Shown: positions 47,578-56,693, numbered from the stretch's first letter. The stretch: 64,000 nucleotides of DNA from Pseudomonas plecoglossicida NBRC 103162 = DSM 15088 (GCF_000730665.1 NZ_BBIV01000024.1:1-64000); one strand, 5' to 3'. Notes: generated by a model not told the origin, from the sequence alone. A program made the numbers and translations.

Positions 47578-47677
47578 GGCTGACAACCATGGCCTATCAG
47601 GCATAGGTACGTTGCAACAAATGTAGGAGCGGGCTTGCCCGCGATGCGCCGCGCGGGCGGCGCTCGATCTCAACCGC
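47578..47677 (-). repeat. Right inverted REP repeat of the RAYT unit
   Basis: Reverse complement of 46853-46952 with about four mismatches; includes the same REP palindrome in opposite orientation. Confidence 0.8.
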
Positions 47678-47806
47678 ACCACAACTCCCAAGACTAGCCA
47701 AACGTGAACACCGTCGAGATGCCGTCCTGCCACGATTGCGCCTCTCTAAACCGTGGGTTCTAATGCCGCCGACTGTTTTATCTGCGCAACCCAAGGACGC
47801 TTCAAC

Positions 47807-48442
47807 ATGCACAGGAAGATCGTACCGCTGGCTTTGTTCGCCAGCCTCGTCGGCTGCTCGGAAACCCAGGACGTCAGCAAGGCCAGTTTCCAGAAAGCCG
47901 CGCAGTCCTACCTCGACACCCAGTATCCACACTGTTTCGTGGTCACCGACTTCCCCACCCGGACCCAGGACTTCGACGTTACCGGCAACAACAAGGCGCT
48001 GCATGCCCTGGCCGGGGTCGGCATCGTCAGAGAAAAGGAAATCGCCCGCGTCGAAGTGCCGAAGCGGCTGTGGCAAGAGGCACGCACGGACATCTACTAC
48101 GCCTACGACCTCACCGAAGAGGGCCGCAAGTACTACAAGGCCGATGCGCAGAAGCTGTCCGATGGCCAGACCCACGGAGGCCTGTGCTTCGGCAAGGCCG
48201 AAGTGACGGCGGTCGAGCAGTTCAGCGAGCCGGCCAAGCGGATGGGCCAGACGGTTTCCGACGTGACCTTTGCCTACACCATCACCGGGTTGCCGGACTG
48301 GGCGAGCAATGCCGAGGTGAAGGCCACCATCGGTGAGCTGGACAAGGCGCTGGCTACCCGCGACACACCGGCCAGGGAGAAACAAGTGATGGTGCTGACC
48401 CAGCACGGTTGGGTGCACGAAGGGCTGGTCGCCAGGCGATAG
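47807..48442 (+). CDS. Hypothetical lipoprotein
   Basis: A 211-aa protein with a lipoprotein signal (MHRKIVPLALFASLVGCSE, lipobox LVGC, Cys17). The mature part is soluble, with a YLDTQYPHCFVVTDFP segment and a YYAYDLTEEGRKYYKADAQK segment; no catalytic motif is recognised. The ATG at 47807 is preceded by AAGGA; the longer frame from 47753 would mask the signal peptide. It converges with the AEC transporter gene. Function unknown. Confidence 0.8.
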   Translation: MHRKIVPLALFASLVGCSETQDVSKASFQKAAQSYLDTQYPHCFVVTDFPTRTQDFDVTGNNKALHALAGVGIVREKEIARVEVPKRLWQEARTDIYYAYDLTEEGRKYYKADAQKLSDGQTHGGLCFGKAEVTAVEQFSEPAKRMGQTVSDVTFAYTITGLPDWASNAEVKATIGELDKALATRDTPAREKQVMVLTQHGWVHEGLVARR

Positions 48443-48455
48443 GGCCCGGACAGGC

Positions 48456-49331
48456 TCACATCCACCAGGCCAATACCAGCGGCAACCAGGCGAACGACAG
48501 TATCGTCGAACACATCACCAGGTTCGCCACCTGCTCCGGCGATCGATTGGCCCTGAGCGCCATCAGGTAGTTGAACACCGCCACCGGCATCGCCGACTGC
48601 ACCATCAGCACCGCCCGCTGCAAGTGCTCCATGTCCAGAGCGGCGCCCACCGCCCACCCCACCCCTGCTCCCAGCACGATCCGCACACCGCCCAGCAGCA
48701 GGCCACTGGCGATGTGCTGTGGGCGGATGCTGGCCAGCGACACGCCCAGGGTCAGCAGCATCAAGGGAATGCACATCCCGCCCAGCAGTTCTGCCGTGTT
48801 GGCCACCCAGCGTGGGAGGTGGATATCGAAGAAGATCATCGGCAAAGCGAGGGCCAGGCTGATGACGATGGGGTTGCTGACCAGCGCCTTGAACGACGCC
48901 GTGGTACCGGAAATGGCCATGCCGACCGTGAACTGCACGATCGAAAGTCCCAGGAAGAACGCCATCGCCAATGCCAGGCCCTGTTCGCCAAAGGCGTACA
49001 GGCTGATCGGCAGGCCCATGTTGCCGGTATTGGGGAACATGAACGCCGGCAGCAATACCCGCCAGTCCTGGCGGCTGAGGCGACACACCAGCAACCCCGC
49101 CAGGGCCATGAGCAAAGTACAGAGCAGGCAGGCCAGGGCCATGCTGGTGAAAGCAGTGGGATCGAGTTGGGTGCGGTTCAGGGTCGCCAGCACCAGCGCG
49201 GGTGTGCCGACGCTCATGACCATCCGGGCGACGAACTGGGTGGGGTAGTCCAGGACCGATCGGGCCCAGGCATAGCCGATGCCGGCGACGATGAAGACCG
49301 GTGCCAGCACCGCGAACAGCGAAGCGAACAT
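48456..49331 (-). CDS. AEC-family (auxin efflux carrier-like) transporter
   Basis: A 291-aa inner-membrane carrier of the AEC family with about 10 hydrophobic helices. Features: SVGTPALVLATLNRTQLD after helix 2, FPNTGNMGLPISLYAFG in helix 4 (the family's NxGxxGLP-type motif) and ELLGGMCIPLMLLTLG after the midpoint. Bacterial members export or import organic acids such as malate. GGAAGG precedes the ATG at 49331. It is convergent with the lipoprotein gene and divergent from the MFS gene. Confidence 0.88.
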   Translation of the reverse strand: MFASLFAVLAPVFIVAGIGYAWARSVLDYPTQFVARMVMSVGTPALVLATLNRTQLDPTAFTSMALACLLCTLLMALAGLLVCRLSRQDWRVLLPAFMFPNTGNMGLPISLYAFGEQGLALAMAFFLGLSIVQFTVGMAISGTTASFKALVSNPIVISLALALPMIFFDIHLPRWVANTAELLGGMCIPLMLLTLGVSLASIRPQHIASGLLLGGVRIVLGAGVGWAVGAALDMEHLQRAVLMVQSAMPVAVFNYLMALRANRSPEQVANLVMCSTILSFAWLPLVLAWWM

Positions 49332-49483
49332 AAACCTTCCTTCCCTGGATCAGCTGCGCAAAGGCGTCATTATGCCGCAGGGCCAGGCCCCTTGGGGAAA
49401 TCATTCCTACACCTTAGAATCGCGCGTCCTACTCCCCTGTGCCGCCACTGCCGGCAACTGCGTTCTCCCCCTTTGAGGTTTTT

Positions 49484-50731
49484 ATGTCTCCGCGTTTGCT
49501 GGCCATGGCGCTGGCACCCCTGCTCGGGCTGTTCATCATTGCCCTGGGCAACGGCTTCATGTCTTCCCTGACCACCCTGCGCCTGGGCGCTGCCGGCGAA
49601 TCGGCCACCACCATCGGTATCGTCTCGTCGAGCTACTTCCTCGGCCTGACCCTGGGTGCGGTGTTCAACGACCGGCTGATCCTGCGCATCGGCCACATCC
49701 GCGCCTACACCAGCTTCGCCTCGCTGATCGCCGCCACCATCCTGCTGCAGGGGCTGTTCTACGACACCACCTGGTGGTCGATCCTGCGCCTGATCAACGG
49801 CTGGGCGGCGGTCGGCGTGTTCCTGGTGATCGAGAGCTGGCTGCTGCTGGCGCTGTACATGATCGCCTTCTATGGTGCCGGGGTGATCGCCCAGGCCGGC
49901 CTGGGCGTGACTGCGCAGCTGAGCGACAGCGCGCCGTTCATGCTGGCCGGCATGCTCGCCGCGCTGTCGGTGCTGCCGATCGTGATCCTGCCACGGGTCT
50001 CGCCGCTGCTGGACCAGGTCGAACCGCTCAAGCCGCGCCAGCTGCTTGGCGTGGCGCCTTCGGGGCTGGTCGGCTGCTTCGGTTCGGGGGTGGCCATCGC
50101 CGGGATCTACGCCCTGCTGCCGCTGTACCTGCAGCGTATCGGCCTGGATGTAGGTGAAGTGGGCAGCATGATGGCCTGGGTGATCCTTGGCGCCATGCTG
50201 CTGCAATACCCGGTGGGGCGCTGGTCCGACCGCAAAGACCGCCAGGACGTGCTGATCGCCCTGGCCGCGCTGTGCGTGGTGCTGTCGCTGGTCACGGTGT
50301 TCCTGCCCTCGCACTCGGCGCTGCTGCCGGCGATGCTGTTCCTGCTCGGGGGCGGGGTGTTCGCGCTGTATCCGGTGGCGGTCAGCCATGCTGCCGACCG
50401 GGCGCCGTCCGATGCGCTGGTGCCGATGATCCAGGGCCTGCTGCTGATCAACTCGCTGGGTTCGGCCATGGCGCCGCTGGCCATTTCGCCGGTGATGACG
50501 CAGTTTGGCGAGCCGGGGTTGTTCTGGGCGTTTGCGGTGGTGAACCTGGCAATGGTGTGCTTCTTCCTGTGGCGCCGGGGCAAGCGGCCAGCGGCCGAGC
50601 ATCCGGCGCCGTTTACTGCCTCGACCACGTTCTCGCCGACGGGGGCGGAGTTGCGGGTGACCGAAGATCTGATGCATGCGGCGCAGGAGCATCCGCCGCT
50701 GGAGCCTGTGGAGGCTCAGCGGGCGCATTGA
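49484..50731 (+). CDS. MFS transporter (YcaD-like)
   Basis: A 415-aa major facilitator protein with 12 predicted helices. Start is the ATG at 49484 (GAGG 6 nt upstream). Key loop: GRWSDRKDRQDVL (about 244-256, the second-half MFS A-type motif), preceded by VGEVGSMMAWVILGAMLLQYP. The general layout resembles YcaD-type transporters. Substrate unknown. It is divergent from the AEC gene, with about 150 bp between. Confidence 0.85.
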   Translation: MSPRLLAMALAPLLGLFIIALGNGFMSSLTTLRLGAAGESATTIGIVSSSYFLGLTLGAVFNDRLILRIGHIRAYTSFASLIAATILLQGLFYDTTWWSILRLINGWAAVGVFLVIESWLLLALYMIAFYGAGVIAQAGLGVTAQLSDSAPFMLAGMLAALSVLPIVILPRVSPLLDQVEPLKPRQLLGVAPSGLVGCFGSGVAIAGIYALLPLYLQRIGLDVGEVGSMMAWVILGAMLLQYPVGRWSDRKDRQDVLIALAALCVVLSLVTVFLPSHSALLPAMLFLLGGGVFALYPVAVSHAADRAPSDALVPMIQGLLLINSLGSAMAPLAISPVMTQFGEPGLFWAFAVVNLAMVCFFLWRRGKRPAAEHPAPFTASTTFSPTGAELRVTEDLMHAAQEHPPLEPVEAQRAH

Positions 50732-50749
50732 TGGTGGGGCTGCTATGCA

Positions 50750-50808
50750 GCCCTATCGCCGGCAAGCCGGCGATAGGGCCCTGACTGACCGCCCGTCGCC
50801 CGACGGGC
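50750..50808. repeat. REP-type palindromes after the MFS gene
   Basis: GCCCTATCGCCGGC-AA-GCCGGCGATAGGGC (50750-50779) is a 14-bp perfect palindrome, followed by GCCCGTCG-CC-CGACGGGC (50791-50808). Such ctatcgccggcaagccggc elements are common extragenic repeats of P. putida relatives and may also act as terminator for the MFS gene. Confidence 0.65.
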
Positions 50809-50866
50809 ACCCTGCCATCCCCCGCCAGCCAAACGAATGACAGATCATCCGCACAGGAGCTTCGCC

Positions 50867-51184
50867 ATGATCCGCATTCGCCCACTTGCCCTTCTGCTCG
50901 CCCTGGCCCTGGGCCTTGGCAGTGCCAGCAGCTTTGCCGCCTCGGACACTTCCACCACCAACACCGACGCCTATCCGAAAACCGACGAGCAAGGCGGCAA
51001 GACCGCCGGTGAAGGTAGCAGCGTCAACAGCCCCGGCAGCGGCAAGGCCAACGACAGCAGCGACACCGGCAGCAATTCCGACGCCGCCGATGGCGCGGCG
51101 GGAGGTTCCAACAGCACCGGCGAAGCCACCGGTTCCGGCGCCGGGCACAGCGGCGGCACCGCAGAAGACCAGGACAGCCGCTGA
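50867..51184 (+). CDS. Small secreted low-complexity protein
   Basis: A 105-aa protein: a clear signal peptide (LALLLALALGLGSASSFAA, cleavage near Ala29) then about 75 residues made almost only of Ser, Gly, Thr, Asn, Ala, Asp and Glu, without aromatics after the Tyr at about 40. It is expected to be disordered in the periplasm. AGGAG precedes the ATG at 50867. Function unknown; this composition occurs in several pseudomonad periplasmic proteins of unknown role. Confidence 0.75.
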   Translation: MIRIRPLALLLALALGLGSASSFAASDTSTTNTDAYPKTDEQGGKTAGEGSSVNSPGSGKANDSSDTGSNSDAADGAAGGSNSTGEATGSGAGHSGGTAEDQDSR

Positions 51185-51225
51185 CTGGACTACACTGCGG
51201 CGCATCGCCCCGCCGAGAAATCGCC

Positions 51226-51777
51226 ATGAACCTCAAGCCCTGGCTGTTCGCCGCATTGTTGCCCTGCACTGCCCTGGCCGCCGGCGGCAGCGCCGGTGCG
51301 CTGTCGATCAGTTCGTCGTCGTTCACCGATGACGGCGTCATCGCCCTGCAGCAGGTCGGGACCGACCCGGCCTGCGGCGCGGGTGAAGAGCAGACCCCGC
51401 AATTGAGCTGGGACAACCTGCCCGCCGGCACGCGCTCACTGGCACTGATCCTGTTCGACCCGGACGGTGGCAAGGGCGTCGGGGTGGTGCACTGGGTCGC
51501 CTACAACATCGACCCGGCGCTGGATGGCTTGAAAGAAGGCACCGCCGGGCTGACCAGCCAGACGCTCATGGTCGGGCGCAATTCACGCGGCACCCTCGCC
51601 TACCGCGGCCCCTGCCCTCCCGCCGGGGACAACCCGCACCACTATGCACTGACCCTGATCGCCACCGACATTCCCCTCGGCACCTTGCCCGAGGGGCTGG
51701 ACCGCAACGGCCTGGTGGAGCTGTTGCAGGGCCATGCCCTGGGCGCGCAAAGCCTGGTCGGGCGCTACGGGCACTGA
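51226..51777 (+). CDS. YbhB/YbcL-type PEBP-like periplasmic protein
   Basis: A 183-aa protein with signal peptide (LFAALLPCTALAA) and a phosphatidylethanolamine-binding-protein fold. Family motifs are SLALILFDPDGG with GVVHWVAYNI, and the ligand-pocket stretch RGPCPPAGDNPHHYALTL. In E. coli YbhB/YbcL are the counterparts. Ligand unknown. It ends 3 nt before the convergent LysR gene. Confidence 0.85.
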   Translation: MNLKPWLFAALLPCTALAAGGSAGALSISSSSFTDDGVIALQQVGTDPACGAGEEQTPQLSWDNLPAGTRSLALILFDPDGGKGVGVVHWVAYNIDPALDGLKEGTAGLTSQTLMVGRNSRGTLAYRGPCPPAGDNPHHYALTLIATDIPLGTLPEGLDRNGLVELLQGHALGAQSLVGRYGH

Positions 51778-51780
51778 GCC

Positions 51781-52713
51781 TCAGCGCCAGTACTGGGCAT
51801 CGTCGACGATACGTTCGTGCCCGGCGAACAACGCCGGCAGCTGCTCTTTCAGGTAGTCGATCCAGGTCCTGACCTTGGCATCCAGGTAATGGCGCGACGG
51901 ATAGATCGCATACAAGGCACTTTCCCTTAGCCGGTACGGCGCCAACAGGCGCCGCAGTCGGCCCTGCACGATGGACTGGCTGGCCGTATAGAACGGCAAC
52001 AGCCCGATGCCCATGCCCAGCTCGCTGGCCACCAGCATGGCGTCGGCGACATTGGTCTGGAAACTGTCGTGCGGGGCGATCACGCAGTGATCGAGCCCTT
52101 GCGGGAACACCCAGTCACCTTCGTTCATCGGGTAGGCCATGCGCAGGCAGCGATGCTCGTGCAGGTCTTCCGGGCGCTCGGGCACGCCGTGGGCCTGCAG
52201 GTAGCTGGGCGCGGCGCAGGGGATGCTGAAGATGGTGCCCAGCGGCACGGCGATCAGCTGCGAGTCCGGCAGGGTCTCGTCCACGGTGATCACCACGTCG
52301 TGGCCTTCGGCCAAGGGGTCGGGGTTGCGCTGGGACAGGGTCAGTTCGATCACCACATCCGGGCACACGCTGTTGTAGCCGGCCACCAGCGGCATCAGCA
52401 GCATGCCCAGGCCATGCGGGCAATGCAGGCGTAGCCGCCCGCGCGGGGTGAGGTGGGCGCCGCGGGCCTCGTCCATGGCCTCGTCGGTGAGCAGCATGAT
52501 CTGCCGCGCACGTTCGAGAAAAAGTTCGCCCGCCTCGCTCATGCGCAGGCGCCGCGTGGTGCGGTGCAGCAGGCGAGTCTGCAGCTGGTTCTCGAGTTCC
52601 GCGACGATCCGCGATACCTGCGCTGCCGAGATGTCCAGGGCATTGGCGGCCGCGGCAAAACTGCCGCACTCCACCACCCGGGCGAAGGTACGCATGGCGT
52701 GCAGCATGTCCAT
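51781..52713 (-). CDS. LysR-family transcriptional regulator
   Basis: A 310-aa LTTR. The N-terminal winged HTH (residues 1-60, MRTFARVVECGSFAAAANAL, then AQVSRIVAELENQL) is followed by the two-lobed effector domain. It is transcribed away from the DUF2790 gene at 52836, and the 122-bp gap probably carries both promoters. It resembles the CrgA/AaeR-like group that regulates neighbouring genes or quinone-stress functions, but no target can be assigned. Confidence 0.9.
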   Translation of the reverse strand: MDMLHAMRTFARVVECGSFAAAANALDISAAQVSRIVAELENQLQTRLLHRTTRRLRMSEAGELFLERARQIMLLTDEAMDEARGAHLTPRGRLRLHCPHGLGMLLMPLVAGYNSVCPDVVIELTLSQRNPDPLAEGHDVVITVDETLPDSQLIAVPLGTIFSIPCAAPSYLQAHGVPERPEDLHEHRCLRMAYPMNEGDWVFPQGLDHCVIAPHDSFQTNVADAMLVASELGMGIGLLPFYTASQSIVQGRLRRLLAPYRLRESALYAIYPSRHYLDAKVRTWIDYLKEQLPALFAGHERIVDDAQYWR

Positions 52714-52835
52714 GGGGCTGAGCTCCTTGTGCGTTCTTATTCGTGCGTTCCAGGCAGGAATCTATCACGAGTTAGCCCATTTATTGAGGATCACCAATGA
52801 ATACATCATTGGTAAAACATTGAAAGGAGCCCGTC

Positions 52836-53111
52836 ATGACCACCAAACGCTCGACTGCCGTGATCGCCGTGAGCGCTCTGCTCGCCCCATTCGCCGCGCT
52901 GGCCGACAGCGCTAGCACCCAGCCGGTGGCCGTCAGCGCAGAAAACTACGAATACGGCATGCCGCTGGATGTGGCCAAGGTCATTTCCATCACCCCGGCC
53001 AGCAACGTCGCCGACTGCCAGGTGGGCACCGCGCACATGGTCTATGTCGACCACCAGGGCCAGACCCGCGAGGTCAATTACCGGGAAATGGGCAACTGCT
53101 CGCAGCTGTGA
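52836..53111 (+). CDS. DUF2790 small secreted protein
   Basis: A 91-aa protein with signal peptide (VIAVSALLAPFAALA) and the DUF2790 domain (YEYGMPLDVAKVISI, then CQVGTAHMVYVDHQG). This family is almost confined to Pseudomonas; several members respond to copper or other stress. AAAGGAG precedes the ATG. Divergent from the LysR gene; its stop abuts the convergent trmK stop (53111/53112). Confidence 0.88.
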   Translation: MTTKRSTAVIAVSALLAPFAALADSASTQPVAVSAENYEYGMPLDVAKVISITPASNVADCQVGTAHMVYVDHQGQTREVNYREMGNCSQL

Positions 53112-53807
53112 TCAGGCCAGCAGCTGGTTGATCCAGCCGACCTGGCGGGCGAAGTCGTTGCGCTTTTCCTGCGGGATCGCGTCACGGGCGCGTTCGAAGT
53201 TGGCCAGGGTCTGTTGTTTCTGACGCAGCATCCGCTGCCATTTGGTGATGAATGCCGGGCTCTTCTCGCGCATCAGCAGCGGGCCGAAGTACAGCTCTTC
53301 AGCACTGTAGGTCGCCCCGTCACCCGGTTCGGCCACGATGATCTCGTAATCGAAACGATTCTCCCGCAGCAGCTCTTCGCAGACGATTCGATACCCGTTG
53401 GCCATCAGCCAGCCGCGCAACGCGCGCTCGTCGCCGTTGGGCTGCAGGATCAGGCGCTCGTTGCCGCTCAGGCGCTGCTTGCCGCGCTCGAGGATTTCGC
53501 ACATGGTCAGCCCGCCCATGCCGCACAGGCTGACTGCCGTGATGCGATCCTGCGACTCGATCGCCTCCAGGCCGTCGGCCAGGCGTACGCAGACCCGTTG
53601 TTCCAGGCCGTTGCGCCGCACGTTGCGCCGGGCCGAGTCATAGGGCGTCTGCGCCACTTCGCCGGCCACGCCCGCTTCGATGACGCCGCGCAGCGTCAGG
53701 GCAACGGGCAGGTAGCCGTGGTCCGAGCCGATATCGGCCAGCCGCGCGCCCTGCGGCACATGGGCCGCCACGCGCTCCAGGCGCATCGACAATGTCTGTT
53801 CGTTCAA
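53112..53807 (-). CDS. trmK: tRNA (adenine(22)-N(1))-methyltransferase
   Basis: A 231-aa TrmK (YqfN/COG2384) enzyme, methylating A22 in tRNA with SAM. Motif I is ADIGSDHGYLP, followed by SLCGMGG and LILQPN, all family hallmarks. The family usually starts MNExxLSxRL, which here corresponds to a TTG at 53807 (AAGGGG upstream); a GTG at 53825 would add six residues with no ribosome-binding site. It is the last ordinary chromosomal gene before the phage-type region. Confidence 0.88.
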   Translation of the reverse strand: MNEQTLSMRLERVAAHVPQGARLADIGSDHGYLPVALTLRGVIEAGVAGEVAQTPYDSARRNVRRNGLEQRVCVRLADGLEAIESQDRITAVSLCGMGGLTMCEILERGKQRLSGNERLILQPNGDERALRGWLMANGYRIVCEELLRENRFDYEIIVAEPGDGATYSAEELYFGPLLMREKSPAFITKWQRMLRQKQQTLANFERARDAIPQEKRNDFARQVGWINQLLA

Positions 53808-54041
53808 CTCAAGCCCCTTGTTCACAATCGGCGCGATTCTGACGGTCGGGGCGCGGTATTACAACGTGCGCGGGCCAAACGGTGGCGGTGGCTCGACCGC
53901 TGCGCCGGGCTCGCGTAGGCTTGCCGCTTTCCTTCCGTTGCAAGTGCACCCTCGCCTACCTCGCCCCGCCTAGCTCGGGGCACTCAGTTAAGACCATCAA
54001 ACTGTAAACCCCCAAAAGTACCACCTACGGGAGTAACGACG

Positions 54042-54314
54042 ATGGGCAACCCTAGAATCCACGTACCTGCACCGATAGCCGACGCGCTGGTGCACCCTAC
54101 CCCACTGTGCGAGGCGCTGGGTATCAGTCGGGCCACCCTGGACCACTGGGTGGCGGCTGGGCACTTCCCTGCCCCTATCGTGATCGGCCAGATGCGTGGC
54201 AGCGGCAAGGTGTCCCGTACCGCCTTCCTGAAAAGCGAGATCGACGCCTGGATCGAGTCGCGCAAAGCCGACCGCGCAGCCCGCCGCAAGCAAGCCACCA
54301 CAGCACCAGCATGA
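54042..54314 (+). CDS. AlpA/MerR-type helix-turn-helix regulator
   Basis: A 90-aa regulator with a MerR-like HTH (CEALGISRATLDHWVAAGHF at about 27-46) and a basic C-terminus (SEIDAWIESRKADRAARRK). Such AlpA-type proteins regulate excision or early genes in prophages and P4-like satellites. It is the first gene of the element after trmK, preceded by a GGGAG. It overlaps the following short ORF by ATGA. Confidence 0.8.
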   Translation: MGNPRIHVPAPIADALVHPTPLCEALGISRATLDHWVAAGHFPAPIVIGQMRGSGKVSRTAFLKSEIDAWIESRKADRAARRKQATTAPA

Positions 54315-54460
54315 ACTGTATCCGCTCCATAGCGACTGTGCCGTCAGAGCGCAGCGCCGAACTACCCCCCACTCACGGACTTCCTACAACGCGCAACAAA
54401 AAGCCCGGACAACGCGCACACGCAGCCGGGCTAGGGGGTACAACAGATGTCAACCAATGA
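54311..54460 (+). CDS. Possible small phage protein
   Basis: A 49-codon frame whose ATG overlaps the regulator stop (ATGA) and whose end overlaps the helicase start by 14 nt. It begins MNCIRSIATVPSERS and is Pro/Thr/Arg-rich. The overlaps argue for translation coupling; the sequence itself is not protein-like enough to be sure. Confidence 0.35.
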   Translation: MNCIRSIATVPSERSAELPPTHGLPTTRNKKPGQRAHAAGLGGTTDVNQ

Positions 54461-55949
54461 TTGCACCGACCAAACCGTAGTGCCTGAGCGGGAGGTCGAT
54501 TTCAGCCACGGCAGCCAACCGCAAATCGCTGAGGCACACGCCGGGTCGTCTGGTCGGGCCAAGATGTGCCCGGAGGACCACAACACGCTTGAACTGATCT
54601 CCGAAGATTTCGTGGTGTACGCGGCCAGCGACAAGCCGTTCTACCACAAGCGTTCCGGCGACCAGCTGAGCGAAAAGGGCTTCAAGCACTACTGTGCCGA
54701 GCACTATGGGCAAGTCACGTCGCACACTGAAGACAAGGATGGCAACCCTAAAGAGAAGCGCCTGAACTCTGGCGAGTTGTGGGGCAACCCGGACTTCAAT
54801 ATCGACAGCCGGCGTGTAGTCCGGCGCATCGTGATGGAGCCTACCCGTACCCCGGAGTCGGACTGCGACCTTGAAGTGTACAACCGCTGGTTCGTGCTCA
54901 AGGAAGAAATGGTTACCCCGCACCCGACCGCTACATCCAACGACATCGAGATTTTCATACGCCACCTGATGTACATCAGCGACAACGACCAGCAAGGCGT
55001 CATGTTCTTCCTGAACTGGTTGGCACAGCTGTACCAGACACCCGACGTGAAGCTGCCGAGTGCCATCGTGCTCTACTCCAAGTTCGGTGGTGTGGGTAAG
55101 TCGATGCTCTGGGATTTGCTCAAGGAAGTCTTCGGGCGGTCCATGGTGGGCAGTTGCAACGGCGCCAGCCTCAACAAGTCTTTCGACGATGTGACCGAGC
55201 ACAAGCGCATCCTGTTCGTGAACGAAATGGCAAAGTCTGACAGGGCGGACGGGTACGAACGCTTCAAGAACATGATTTCGGAGGAACAGGTATCGTTCGA
55301 AGGCAAGGGCAAAGCTGCGCGGGATATCCGCAACATCACGCACTACGTGGTCACCACCAACAACGAAGACGCGCTGCCACTGATGGAAGGCGACCGCCGC
55401 GTGCTGGTGTTGCGTTGCAGCGCCCAGCCGAAAGAACCTGGTTACTACAAGGAACTGGGCGCCTGGATGGCAGGGCCTGGTCCCGCGCTGCTGGCCGGTG
55501 TGTTGTCCCGCTGGCAGTTCCCGGCCAACTGGGACTTCAAAGCACCTGTGCCACAGACTGAGGCCAGCCGCGAAATGCAACATGCTGCGCGCAGCGCGCT
55601 TGTCTCCTTCATCGACGAACTGGTGCAGGACGGCAAGGCGCCTTTTGACCGCGACCTTGGTCGCTGCACCGGGGTCATCGAGCAGCTTGGCACCCTCTAC
55701 CCGACCGCGACGAAAGGGTTCCGACTTGACCCGGTGAGCCTTGCCAAAGCATTCAGAGCGCTGGAGTACAGCCAGGTCAATGCCAAGGCCACACGAGCGG
55801 CGGACAAGGCATGGTGCTGGCGCAACTTCGGCTGTTGGGATTCCCAGTCGCCAAAGGTGTTCAACGCGCACATTGGTCAGGGCGTCACGCCCCCAGGCTA
55901 CCCCAATGTAGCGCTTGTCCAGGGAGGTGCCGACCATGGCCGTGCATGA
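54447..55949 (+). CDS. SF3-type (DUF5906) phage replicative helicase
   Basis: A 500-aa protein with an SF3/D5-like helicase core: Walker A SKFGGVGKS (211-219), Walker B RILFVNEM (254-261) and an HYVVTTNNEDALPL sensor segment (about 298-311). The N-terminal 120 residues have no recognisable primase motif, so it would need a separate primase or act only as an origin-opening helicase. This resembles DUF5906/NrS-1-type helicase parts of prophage replication proteins. Located as the main early gene of the element. Confidence 0.8.
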   Translation: MSTNDCTDQTVVPEREVDFSHGSQPQIAEAHAGSSGRAKMCPEDHNTLELISEDFVVYAASDKPFYHKRSGDQLSEKGFKHYCAEHYGQVTSHTEDKDGNPKEKRLNSGELWGNPDFNIDSRRVVRRIVMEPTRTPESDCDLEVYNRWFVLKEEMVTPHPTATSNDIEIFIRHLMYISDNDQQGVMFFLNWLAQLYQTPDVKLPSAIVLYSKFGGVGKSMLWDLLKEVFGRSMVGSCNGASLNKSFDDVTEHKRILFVNEMAKSDRADGYERFKNMISEEQVSFEGKGKAARDIRNITHYVVTTNNEDALPLMEGDRRVLVLRCSAQPKEPGYYKELGAWMAGPGPALLAGVLSRWQFPANWDFKAPVPQTEASREMQHAARSALVSFIDELVQDGKAPFDRDLGRCTGVIEQLGTLYPTATKGFRLDPVSLAKAFRALEYSQVNAKATRAADKAWCWRNFGCWDSQSPKVFNAHIGQGVTPPGYPNVALVQGGADHGRA

Positions 55950-56265
55950 CTTCAATGCGGCGGCACTGCGCGCCTATCGCAAGCGCCAGGACAAGGGCGC
56001 CATCGAAGTGGTCGCCAATGACAGTCCGCTGGCCATTGCAGCCAGGGTGGCCGATGACATGGAAGTCATCGACCTGAAATGGCTGGCCGAGGTCGATGAC
56101 CAACTCTCACCCGAGCACATCCAGACCGTGCGCCACGCGGCGCACACGGGAGCTCACCTGCTGTACGGCACGCCAACCCCGGCGCAAGTCCTTGGCATGG
56201 CGCACAACTTCCTGCGCTATCTCGACCGCATCGGCGTGCTCGATGCGTGGAGGAGAAAGTCATGA
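55936..56265 (+). CDS. Hypothetical phage protein
   Basis: A 109-aa soluble protein (AALRAYRKRQDKGAIEVV near the start, then LSPEHIQTVRHAAHTGAHLL). AGGGAGG lies 6-8 nt before the ATG at 55936, whereas the in-frame TTG at 55915 has none. It overlaps the helicase gene by 14 nt and the next gene by 4 nt, so it belongs to the same early operon. Function unknown. Confidence 0.7.
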   Translation: MAVHDFNAAALRAYRKRQDKGAIEVVANDSPLAIAARVADDMEVIDLKWLAEVDDQLSPEHIQTVRHAAHTGAHLLYGTPTPAQVLGMAHNFLRYLDRIGVLDAWRRKS

Positions 56266-56693
56266 ACAACGGCCAAGAAGATTTCACTGTCGTTCAGATG
56301 GCGGCATTCACCCTGGCAGGCGCCGTGTTTTGGGCAGCCTTCGCGGCGCTGTTCGCCTGGATATGCGAAGCTACACTGACGAACCTTCTTTTGGCGGCAG
56401 CGGGGGGCTTCGCGGCCTGCTGCATCCTGATGCCGCTTTCGTTCGCCTGGAACTGGGTGCTGTACAACGTTCGGCATTTCGTCGAAGTAGTCGTGTCGCT
56501 GGCGCTGGGGGCGCTGGTGTGGGGCCACCTGTACATGCTGCTGCGCGTGGTTGGGCTAGAGTTCGGGCTGTACGCGGTGCCGAGCATAGCGGGCTGGCTG
56601 CTGGTCAGTCTGTGGCTGTTCCTGCGGGCGTTCACACCGCACGGTCGTGTGGGCTTCAAAGATATGTGGCACCGACTGCGACGGGTCAGGTAG
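56262..56693 (+). CDS. Phage-element membrane protein
   Basis: A 143-aa protein with three or four transmembrane helices (about 12-38, 42-62, 70-92 and 98-122) and a basic tail (MWHRLRRVR). GGAGGAG precedes the ATG at 56262. It overlaps the previous gene by 4 nt. Such proteins in phage early regions may be exclusion or lysis-related, but nothing specific can be said. It ends convergently with the toxin gene at 56872. Confidence 0.65.
   Translation: MNNGQEDFTVVQMAAFTLAGAVFWAAFAALFAWICEATLTNLLLAAAGGFAACCILMPLSFAWNWVLYNVRHFVEVVVSLALGALVWGHLYMLLRVVGLEFGLYAVPSIAGWLLVSLWLFLRAFTPHGRVGFKDMWHRLRRVR

Larger units (their letters stand above)
46853..47677. mobile_element. REP/RAYT unit (REPtron-like) with 100-bp terminal inverted repeats
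   Basis: Two near-perfect inverted repeats of about 100 bp (46853-46952 and 47578-47677) enclose a single gene for a REP-associated tyrosine transposase. The repeats contain the pseudomonad REP palindrome (gcgggcaagcccgctcctac). They differ at only a few positions. The layout is that of a RAYT with its flanking REP sequences. Confidence 0.8.

Noticed and set aside
53826..54041. Attachment site or integrase next to trmK
   Set aside because: The spacer has no recognisable repeat matched elsewhere in the window and no integrase gene; the element boundary is only inferred.
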